A stretch of DNA of 55,251 nt from positions 1-55,251 of the IMG/VR virus record IMGVR_UViG_3300030090_005805; one strand, written 5' to 3'. Origin of the DNA: a virus. Positions 46,897 through 54,349 of this stretch are shown here, in pieces (position 1 is the stretch's first letter; each line of letters opens with the position of its first letter). The notes under the pieces are model-generated. The model ran no database searches. It was given only the letters and a program-made list of their open reading frames with translations, and was not told the origin of the DNA. The position numbers and the translations under genes were made by a program.

Positions 46897-47163
46897 ATGG
46901 GGAAAACAGCAACAACAGTATCAGCAAGTGTTACTTATACAGCAAGTGCTGGAGATACAATAACAAGAATATATGCACCTGCAGCTGCAACTTTAGCTAG
47001 TGTTGAATTTGGACAAAATCAAAATCCATATAGTGCAGATGCAATAACAAGTCGAGTAGCTACAATAGCAATACCTGCAGGAACATATTTGGAAGGACCT
47101 ATAGTTCAATTTAAAAATAATGATCCTAGTAATATAGTATTAGTATATCTTGATCAAAAATAA
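46897..47163 (+). CDS. Small beta-rich virion-type protein, 88 aa
   Basis: A compact Ala/Thr/Ile-rich protein (SASVTYTASAGDTITRIYAP, later VATIAIPAGTYLEGPIVQF) with a pattern I associate with small phage decoration or structural proteins. It has no tag. The stop overlaps the next start by one base. Confidence 0.65.
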   Translation: MGKTATTVSASVTYTASAGDTITRIYAPAAATLASVEFGQNQNPYSADAITSRVATIAIPAGTYLEGPIVQFKNNDPSNIVLVYLDQK

Positions 47164-47606
47164 TGATGAATATTAAAAAAGTAATAAGACGATTAGTAGA
47201 AGCTGAGGTAACTAAAAGGTACCCTATGCCTCCTGAAATTAAGGATGCATTAGAAAATAAACTTAAAATAAATCCTATACCTCGTTTTGTAAATAACTTA
47301 AAAGCAGTTAATTCTATTCCTGCTTCTTATAGAATATTTTTACATAATAATCAGTTTTTTGATATAATTTATGAAGAATTTTCATTAATGGTTAAAATAG
47401 GAACTAAAGAATATTACTTAGCAGACTTACAAGAAAGAAATAATGCTATAAAAGACATAAATAGACTATTAACAGGTCCTATTATGAAAAAACAAGGAGA
47501 AGAAGAAGAAGCATCTCCAAAAGGAGGAGGAGCTCCTTCACCCCCATCATTACCAACTATACCGCCCCCACCACCACCACCAACCCCTGATGAACCTGAA
47601 GCATAA
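47163..47606 (+). CDS. Tagged Pro-rich protein, 147 aa
   Basis: It starts MMNIKKVIRRLVEAEVTKRY, a helix with LVE13 then Ala14, the closest match here to the T4 E|A cut. The middle is a small alpha/beta domain and the end is Glu-, Gly- and then Pro-rich (PPPPPPPTPDEPEA). One-base overlaps join it to both neighbours. The function is unknown. Confidence 0.6.
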   Translation: MMNIKKVIRRLVEAEVTKRYPMPPEIKDALENKLKINPIPRFVNNLKAVNSIPASYRIFLHNNQFFDIIYEEFSLMVKIGTKEYYLADLQERNNAIKDINRLLTGPIMKKQGEEEEASPKGGGAPSPPSLPTIPPPPPPPTPDEPEA

Positions 47607-47983
47607 TGGAATATAAAAAAATATTTGGAGAATTATACAGTAATGCTAAAGAAAAATTTAGCATTAAACAACCTCCTAAACTTTTTTTAAAACAAGACCC
47701 TAAAAATGCTAAAAATATATTAGGTCGTACAGCATACTATGATCCTGGAGAACAAACTATTGTTATATTTATAACAGATAGACATCCTAAAGATATACTT
47801 AGATCTTTTTGTCATGAAATAATACATCATGTACAAAATGAAAGAGGTGATTTAGATGTAAGTGGTAATATGTCTCCAACATACGCTCAAGATGATAAAC
47901 ATATGAGAGCAATGGAAAAAGAAGCATACTTAGAAGGAAACTTATTATTAAGAGATTATGAAGATAATAAAAAATATAAATAA
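47606..47983 (+). CDS. Small HExxH metallopeptidase-like protein, 125 aa
   Basis: It has HEIIH (His70, Glu71, His74) and a downstream EKEAYLEG that can give the third ligand (Glu106). The fold resembles minimal zincin/IrrE-type phage metalloproteins. It lies directly before the Cys-rich repeat genes, and could process them, but no substrate is shown. One-base overlaps link it to both neighbours. Confidence 0.75.
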   Translation: MEYKKIFGELYSNAKEKFSIKQPPKLFLKQDPKNAKNILGRTAYYDPGEQTIVIFITDRHPKDILRSFCHEIIHHVQNERGDLDVSGNMSPTYAQDDKHMRAMEKEAYLEGNLLLRDYEDNKKYK

Positions 47984-50718
47984 TGGGGAAGTTTAATTAT
48001 AAAAAATGGAAATCTAAGTATCTTCTAAAAGAACAAGCAAATACTGTAACTTATTTAGGTTGCTCAATGTGTTCTGCTGATAATCCCTATTATGCAGGTA
48101 TGCAGGTGTGTACTCCTACTATTCCTTTTACATTAAATACAGATGATATTGTAAATAACGATGATGGTTTTACTGATCCTTTTGTTTTAAATTTTGATGA
48201 ATATCTACCAGGTTTTGAATCTATAGGATATTATCATGATTATATGTTTCAAAATGTCGATATAGTTGGAACCCCTAGTATAGGATGTATTGGAGGAGGT
48301 GATGGTTATAATCCTTATGGTTGTACAGATCCTAATGCATATAATTATGACCCAAATGCTGAAATTGATGATGGTTCATGTGATTCACAACTACCAGACG
48401 AACCTTGTCCTCCACTTGAAATTATAGCACAACCAGATTTTATATCTGAAAATCCTACTACATTTAATTGGACAGGAGGATGTCCTGATTTACCTATATA
48501 TGCTACTCTTAGTGGTGGAGGAGCAGGACAAATAAATGTAAATTGGGAAGCAGGAGGACAATATATCCCAAACACAGGAGAATTTACATGGAATTTACCC
48601 TGTGAGGAATTAACAGTAGGTATGGAATATTTTTACTACATAGCACAAGTAGTTGATGAAAATGTAGCATATGGTTCAGATAACATTTATAACATGAATG
48701 GGGACGAACAAGGAGGTTATGGTTTTTATCTTTATTCTAATAATACTTTAGGAACAATATATATTGACCCAATTTTATGTCCTGATCAAAGTGGTTGTAC
48801 AGATGAAAATGCTGAAAATTATAACCCTGAAGCTACATATGATGATGGTTCATGTGAATATCGTCCTGTAGTTGGTTGTACTGACGAAACAGCTATAAAT
48901 TATGATGAAGGAGCTGTTGAAGATGATGGAAGTTGTGTATATCCTGAACCCGGATGTACAGATGAAAATGCAATCAATTATAATCCAGAAGCAGATGTAG
49001 ATGATGGGTCTTGTGAATATGAAGGTTGTACTGATGAAAATGCAACTAATTATGATGAAACTGCTAATGTAGATGATGGTTCTTGTGTTTACCCTGTACC
49101 TGGATGTACAGAAGAAGGTGCATGTAATTATGATGAAAATGCTGAAGTAAATGATGGAAGTTGTGAGTATGAATCATGTGCAGGTTGTATGGATAATTCA
49201 ACATATTTTAATATAGAAACTCAACAAGAAGAATTAATAGCTGTTAATTATGACCCAGAAGCTACACTTCCAGGTCCTTGTCAAGGATGTGCTGATCAAC
49301 AATCAGATAATGCTAGTTTTATTAGTGTATCACAAAACTTTGCAGTTGGTTCAGGTAATGCTAATCAATTATATATTGATGTTCTTCCTGAAGGATGGAA
49401 CACAACAGAACTATGGACAAATTTTGATTATGGTTGTCTTGATTGTTGTGTTTATTCAGGATGTTCAGATCCAGAAGCAGATAACTTTTGGCCAATGGCA
49501 GATCCTAATAATCAACCAACTACTTATGGAGCAACATGGACATTTATAGATGATGGTAGTTGTGAATATACAATACCAGGTTGTACAGACCCACAAGCAG
49601 GAAATTATAACCCAGATGCTACAGTAGATGATGGTACATGTAATTATTTTACTACGGGTGATCCTATAGAAGGTTGTACAGATGAAAGTGCTGACAATTA
49701 CAATGAAGAAGCTACTCAAGATGATGGTTCTTGTGAATATACAGTATTTACATGTGAAACCCTTACTAGTGGCACACCTGCTCAAATTATTTCTGAAGAA
49801 TGTACTGAATCAATAAGTTCAGAACCTGCAGACGGAGAAACAACTTTTACTACTTTAGAATCTTGTCAAGATATTACAGGATGTGTAAAACCTGAAGATG
49901 AATATGGGGGTTGTACAGATATTACTGCAACAAATTATGACTCAAATGCTAGTTATGATGATGGAAGTTGTGAATATCCTGAAGATCCTTGTACTCAATT
50001 TAACACTTATGATGAAGAAGGTCAAGCACAAGCATGTTATATGACTTTTGAAGCACCTGTTTATGATCCATCAACAGGAACCGGTTTTGGTCAAGAAGTT
50101 ATAGATTTCTTTAATGATCTTACTAATAATGGTGAATGTTGTCCTGAACAACCAGAACCAGAACCACGTTATACTTGTTTACCAACAGTAGGATCAGACA
50201 CTCAATATTGTGTAGAAGATCCTAATGGTGCTTTTACATCTGAATCAGAATGTAACGAATCATGTCCTGAAATTAATTGTGTTGTTCATCTTGATACTAT
50301 AATATGGCCAGGAACAGGATTTAATAATGCTGAAGAGTTTTGTGGTAGATGTGAAGTAGGAGGATATGAAGCAGCAGAAATGCAAATAAGTACTTCAACA
50401 GGACAAATGGCTAATTGTGGTTGTTGTGAAGAAGTTGATAATACTAATTATGCAACAGATATGATTACAGGATGTGATGGATTTAATTCTATAGGTTTTC
50501 CTCAAAGTTTTAGAGATCTTATTTGTGAACAATGTGAAGATCCTAATTATGTGAATATACACTGTGAATGTTGTGAAGAAGGAGTTAATTATAATATAGA
50601 TGCAGTTACAGATAATCCAGACCCAGGTACTCCATCTTTTCCAATTAGACCTACACCTGATCCGGAAATAAATAGAATGCAAAAACTAGCAGGACTAAAA
50701 AATAAAAAAAGAAAATAA
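47983..50718 (+). CDS. Tagged Cys-rich repeat protein with FCGRC..CxCC module, 911 aa
   Basis: The tag ends LLKEQ (Glu17/Gln18). An N-terminal domain (about 20-100, TYLGCSMC..) is shared with the gene at 52331. About 12 GCTDP..NY..DDGSC repeats follow. Near the C-terminus (about 765-870) is a module with FCGRC, CGCC, TDMITGCDGF, FRDLICEQC and CECCEEG that recurs in the next gene. The end is RMQKLAGLKNKKRK. No signal peptide is present. It is likely a virion-associated, disulfide- or metal-rich protein. Confidence 0.76.
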   Translation: MGKFNYKKWKSKYLLKEQANTVTYLGCSMCSADNPYYAGMQVCTPTIPFTLNTDDIVNNDDGFTDPFVLNFDEYLPGFESIGYYHDYMFQNVDIVGTPSIGCIGGGDGYNPYGCTDPNAYNYDPNAEIDDGSCDSQLPDEPCPPLEIIAQPDFISENPTTFNWTGGCPDLPIYATLSGGGAGQINVNWEAGGQYIPNTGEFTWNLPCEELTVGMEYFYYIAQVVDENVAYGSDNIYNMNGDEQGGYGFYLYSNNTLGTIYIDPILCPDQSGCTDENAENYNPEATYDDGSCEYRPVVGCTDETAINYDEGAVEDDGSCVYPEPGCTDENAINYNPEADVDDGSCEYEGCTDENATNYDETANVDDGSCVYPVPGCTEEGACNYDENAEVNDGSCEYESCAGCMDNSTYFNIETQQEELIAVNYDPEATLPGPCQGCADQQSDNASFISVSQNFAVGSGNANQLYIDVLPEGWNTTELWTNFDYGCLDCCVYSGCSDPEADNFWPMADPNNQPTTYGATWTFIDDGSCEYTIPGCTDPQAGNYNPDATVDDGTCNYFTTGDPIEGCTDESADNYNEEATQDDGSCEYTVFTCETLTSGTPAQIISEECTESISSEPADGETTFTTLESCQDITGCVKPEDEYGGCTDITATNYDSNASYDDGSCEYPEDPCTQFNTYDEEGQAQACYMTFEAPVYDPSTGTGFGQEVIDFFNDLTNNGECCPEQPEPEPRYTCLPTVGSDTQYCVEDPNGAFTSESECNESCPEINCVVHLDTIIWPGTGFNNAEEFCGRCEVGGYEAAEMQISTSTGQMANCGCCEEVDNTNYATDMITGCDGFNSIGFPQSFRDLICEQCEDPNYVNIHCECCEEGVNYNIDAVTDNPDPGTPSFPIRPTPDPEINRMQKLAGLKNKKRK

Positions 50719-50719
50719 A

Positions 50720-51916
50720 ATGAAATTAAAATTAAAAAATATCATTAAAGAACAAAATCTTGGACCTGGACAAGGATGTTCTGATCCTGCTGCATTAAAT
50801 TATGACCCAAATGCTAATGGTGATTCTCAATATGGTGCTTTTATTTGTCAGTATGATTATGGATGTGCTAATTTTAGTCAATGGGCACTTCAACTTCATG
50901 GATTAGCTGTATTAAATGAACAACTTAATAATATACCTTTTCCTAATCAAGCAGCTGTTAATCAAGGATTAGCTAATGATCCTGTTGCTCCTAATGAAAT
51001 GGAAGATTACATATGTAATGTTATATGTAATACCAGTGTTAATATAAATCCAGGACAATATTGCCCTGCTTGTTGGGCAGGACAAGGAGGTTTTGATTTT
51101 AATAATCCTATGAACAGTTATAACATTGGGTTATCTATGTGTACATGTTGTCAAGATGTACCTATAGAAGGTTGTACAGATCCTACTTCAGAAAATTATA
51201 ATCCAGAAGCTTCTATTGATGATGGGAGTTGTATATATCCTACAACAAATTATTCATGTATGCAAGCAAGTATAGGAGGAGGTGTTATTAATGGTAATTG
51301 TGTTTTAGATGAAAATGGTCCTTATAGTTCATTAGAAGAATGTGAAATGGATGGATGTTCAGCATGTATGAATATTGATTTAAATGATTATTTTGCAGAT
51401 TGTGGTACTCCAGCTGGAACAAGTGATATATGTGCAGGATTTAATAGTGCTCAAGAATTTTGTGGTAGATGCGCAGTTGCACCTTCAAATACTAACGAAT
51501 GGGCATTACAAAATCTACCATCACATATAACTTGTGATTGTTGTGAAGGACAGATTGATAATACGGGTTATGCAACAGATATGATAACAGGTTGTGACGG
51601 ATTTAATCACCCAAATTTCCCTCAAGATTTTAGAGATTTAATTTGTAATCAGTGTTTAGATCCTACTTATGTAAATGTGCATTGTGATTGTTGTGAAGAG
51701 GGAGTTAATTTTGAACCTGAAGGAATGCCATTAGCTCCTGACACAGCTAGTCCAGAAGGAATGCCTAGTCCAGAAGGAATACCTACTATAGGTACTCCTG
51801 ATAAACCTAAATATCCTAAATATCAAAAGAAACTTTTAAAACAAAAACCATTTTTAAAAGAATCTATAATTAATAGGTTTAAAAAATTAGCAGGAATAAA
51901 ACCTGAAAAAAAATAA
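50720..51916 (+). CDS. Tagged Cys-rich protein with two FCGRC..CxCC modules, 398 aa
   Basis: It starts MKLKLKNIIKEQ (Glu11/Gln12), the shortest tag. It has two GCTD-type repeats (near 20 and 150), then the module FCGRC..CDCC..TDMITGCDGF..FRDLICNQC..CDCCEEG, nearly the same as in the previous gene. The end is a basic helix (RFKKLAGIKPEKK). The 142-base stretch 51569-51710 aligns without gaps to 50449-50590, so the two genes share a recent duplication. Confidence 0.75.
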   Translation: MKLKLKNIIKEQNLGPGQGCSDPAALNYDPNANGDSQYGAFICQYDYGCANFSQWALQLHGLAVLNEQLNNIPFPNQAAVNQGLANDPVAPNEMEDYICNVICNTSVNINPGQYCPACWAGQGGFDFNNPMNSYNIGLSMCTCCQDVPIEGCTDPTSENYNPEASIDDGSCIYPTTNYSCMQASIGGGVINGNCVLDENGPYSSLEECEMDGCSACMNIDLNDYFADCGTPAGTSDICAGFNSAQEFCGRCAVAPSNTNEWALQNLPSHITCDCCEGQIDNTGYATDMITGCDGFNHPNFPQDFRDLICNQCLDPTYVNVHCDCCEEGVNFEPEGMPLAPDTASPEGMPSPEGIPTIGTPDKPKYPKYQKKLLKQKPFLKESIINRFKKLAGIKPEKK

Positions 51917-51926
51917 TATGTATAAT
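51914..51926 (+). promoter_or_regulatory. TAATATGTATAAT motif, possible promoter of holin group
   Basis: The 13 bases are identical to 35491-35503 and overlap the stop of the Cys-rich gene, 28 bases before the holin start. This could allow separate control of lysis. Confidence 0.38.
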
Positions 51927-51941
51927 TAAAAATAAAACGTT

Positions 51942-52334
51942 ATGAAAGTGTTAAATAAGTTATTTTCCGGAGGAGCTAGTAAATTAGTTGAATCGGTAGG
52001 AGGTGTATTAGATAATGTAATAACCACAAAAGATGAAAAATTAGAAGCAAAAAGAAAATTAAAAGAACTAATATTAAGTCATGAAGCTGAAATGGAACGT
52101 AATATAACTGACCGTTGGCAAGCTGATATGAATTCAGATAGTTGGTTAAGTAAAAATGTAAGACCAATGATTCTTATATTTCTTGTTGTCTCTACAGTTC
52201 TTATGATATTTATAGACGCAGGAACTATACAATTTACTGTTGAAGAAAAATGGACAGACCTGCTTCAGCTTGTATTAATTACAGTGATTGGTGCCTATTT
52301 TGGTGGTAGATCATTAGAAAAAAGAAAAAAATGA
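51942..52334 (+). CDS. Holin-like membrane protein, 130 aa
   Basis: Residues 1-70 are helical and charged. Two transmembrane helices follow (about 75-94 and 104-122), then a basic end GGRSLEKRKK. The sequence RPMILIFLVV and the end AYFGGRSLEK resemble the GTA-type 3-TM holin family. Holins make inner-membrane holes that release endolysin. The stop overlaps the next start by 4 bases (ATGA). Confidence 0.8.
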   Translation: MKVLNKLFSGGASKLVESVGGVLDNVITTKDEKLEAKRKLKELILSHEAEMERNITDRWQADMNSDSWLSKNVRPMILIFLVVSTVLMIFIDAGTIQFTVEEKWTDLLQLVLITVIGAYFGGRSLEKRKK

Positions 52335-53110
52335 CAATAGAAAAATTTGATTACAAAAAATGGGTAGTAGAAAATAAATACGGCTCTTTAAAAGAACAAA
52401 TAACACAAGCTGAAACATATATTGGGTGTGGGTTATGTGATGATTCATCACAAACCCCTGGAGAGTATGCTTGTGCTCCTGGAATAGAATTTCAAATTAC
52501 TCCTGATATGACAAATACTAACGTAAATCCTAATAGTAATTGGGATGTAGGTACACTTACATCAGATGAAATTGTAGGAGGATTTGAAAGTATTGGTTAT
52601 GAAGGAACTCGACTATACCGAGAATCAATGATAGATGGAGTAAATTATTATGACTATGGTGGAATAGAATATTGGTGCCCATCAGGTAGTGCAATGACAC
52701 CAACAGATGGTCCTACAGTAACAGCAAGTACTTCTTCAGATGCCTTTACAGGAGCTGCAGGGGGAGATGCAACTAATTTTACTCAAGGAGACTTTGATTT
52801 TAATACAGACTGTGGTCCATTTAATGAATTACCACAAGACTTTAAAGATCTTATTTGTCAATCTTGTGAAGATCCTACTTACATTAGTATGCAATGTGAA
52901 TGTTGTAATCAAGAATCAGATACACCAAATCAAGCAGTTCCTGTTAAAACACCAAATAAAGGACCTGAAAAAGATCCAGATAAAGGACCTGATAAATTAA
53001 AACAAAAATCTAAACCAGTAGTACCTCCACCTCCTAAAAAACAAGATAAACGAGATTTAGGAAGATTAAAAGAAATAATAGCAGATACTATAAAACAATT
53101 AAAAAAATGA
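52331..53110 (+). CDS. Tagged Cys-rich protein, 259 aa
   Basis: It begins MTIEKFDYKKWVVENKYGS then LKEQ (Glu22/Gln23). Residues about 30-125 are homologous to the N-terminal domain of the 47983 gene (TYIGCGLC.., GGFESIGY..). A Cys module (DLICQSC..CECC, about 177-195) matches the C-terminal module of the two large proteins. A Lys/Pro-rich linker and a basic helix end it. The first 48 bases are nearly identical to those of the next gene, showing a tandem duplication. Confidence 0.72.
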   Translation: MTIEKFDYKKWVVENKYGSLKEQITQAETYIGCGLCDDSSQTPGEYACAPGIEFQITPDMTNTNVNPNSNWDVGTLTSDEIVGGFESIGYEGTRLYRESMIDGVNYYDYGGIEYWCPSGSAMTPTDGPTVTASTSSDAFTGAAGGDATNFTQGDFDFNTDCGPFNELPQDFKDLICQSCEDPTYISMQCECCNQESDTPNQAVPVKTPNKGPEKDPDKGPDKLKQKSKPVVPPPPKKQDKRDLGRLKEIIADTIKQLKK

Positions 53111-54255
53111 CAATAGGAAAATTTGACTACAAAAAATGGGTAGTAGAAAATAAATTTGGTAAAACATCTTCTTTTTCTCACTATGGTTCATTAAATGAAC
53201 AACAAACAGGAAGTTTAACATGTCCTGAAGGAACAGAAATAAATACAACAAGTAATTATGGAGCAATGTATTGTGCTTCTGGTAGTGAAGGTCCTGGTTT
53301 TAATTCAGATGGAACTTGGGCTATTACAGGATATCCATCAACTATAACTTCAGGTTTTGAAGAATATTGTTGTACAGGAAGTTTAGATACAGGAGCAACG
53401 GGTTCAAATTATTCTTGTAATGTTTGTACTGGATGTGTAGAAGATTCAAATGGTCCTTTTGGTTCATTAGAAGAATGTCAAGCATCAGGATGTTTTGAAG
53501 GAAGCTTAGAAGAATATGCAATATCTTTAGGAATATCACCTGGAGTAACTGGTGTTGATGGTACAACTATGTCAGCAGAAGACCAATATTGCATTAAATG
53601 TCAATCAAATTCTTGGCCTGACGATATAGCACAAAAATGTGCTTGTTGTAATACTGATTATGAATATGAAGATAATGTAGTAACTTATAATCCTGGTCAA
53701 GCAGGAATACCTCCTAAAGATCCAGATAAAGGTCCAGGTAAATTTCCTCAAAAAAGACAACAAAGATCTAGAAGAGGTTTAAGAGAATTTATTACAAATG
53801 AAGTTAAAAAAGAACTTAAAAAATTAGAAGAACGTAATATATGTCAAACATTTGCAAACTTCTTAGCTACAGGTTTACAAATGCCTTTATCACAAGCTCA
53901 ATTTTGTCAAAGATGTAGTGATACAGGAAATAATACTGCAGGAAGTGAGTATTGTGGTTGCTGTACCTCTAATGTAAAACCATCTAGACCAATGAGAGAA
54001 GTTGAGGAAGAGGATCTAACTGGTGGGGGAAAATGTCCTGAAGGTTACATGTACATTTTAAATAACCCTAGTGATCCATTTGATGGTAGTTTTAGTTGTA
54101 GTCAATTATTAGATACTGTAACTTTACAGGGTATGGGTACTCAACAAGGAAAAGGACCTAAAACAAGAGCAAGAAGTATTAGTCCACCTATAAAAAAACC
54201 TAAGAAAAATTTCCCTGGGTCACCAGGAGGTTATAATCCTTTTGGACCTCAATAA
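53107..54255 (+). CDS. Tagged Cys-rich protein, 382 aa
   Basis: A paralogue of the preceding gene, overlapping it by 4 bases. The tag ends SLNEQ (Glu31/Gln32). Three Cys-rich segments follow: GFEEYCCTG near 80, CIKCQ..CACC near 170-185, and FCQRC..CGCC near 265-290. The middle (about 220-245) is a basic helix like those ending its relatives, so the protein may be two fused units. The C-terminal 80 residues are Gly/Pro-rich. Confidence 0.72.
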   Translation: MTIGKFDYKKWVVENKFGKTSSFSHYGSLNEQQTGSLTCPEGTEINTTSNYGAMYCASGSEGPGFNSDGTWAITGYPSTITSGFEEYCCTGSLDTGATGSNYSCNVCTGCVEDSNGPFGSLEECQASGCFEGSLEEYAISLGISPGVTGVDGTTMSAEDQYCIKCQSNSWPDDIAQKCACCNTDYEYEDNVVTYNPGQAGIPPKDPDKGPGKFPQKRQQRSRRGLREFITNEVKKELKKLEERNICQTFANFLATGLQMPLSQAQFCQRCSDTGNNTAGSEYCGCCTSNVKPSRPMREVEEEDLTGGGKCPEGYMYILNNPSDPFDGSFSCSQLLDTVTLQGMGTQQGKGPKTRARSISPPIKKPKKNFPGSPGGYNPFGPQ

Positions 54256-54261
54256 CATAAA

Positions 54262-54280
54262 GTTCGATTCATAGCCGAAC
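54262..54280. repeat. Short GTTCG/CGAAC hairpin
   Basis: GTTCG (54262-54266) pairs with CGAAC (54276-54280) around a 9-base loop, seven bases after the last Cys-rich gene. It may be part of an RNA end structure or mark chance pairing. Confidence 0.3.
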
Positions 54281-54295
54281 GATAAATTAAATTTT

Positions 54296-54336
54296 AGAGA
54301 GCTGTGGCCTCATTTGGTCTACAGCTCTCTTTTTAT
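54296..54336 (+). terminator. Rho-independent terminator of the Cys-rich operon
   Basis: AGAGAGCTGT (54296-54305) and ACAGCTCTCT (54321-54330) form a perfect 10-bp stem with a 15-base loop and a T-rich run (TTTTATT). It closes the operon ending at 54255. Confidence 0.87.
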
Positions 54337-54349
54337 TATATATAGCAAT

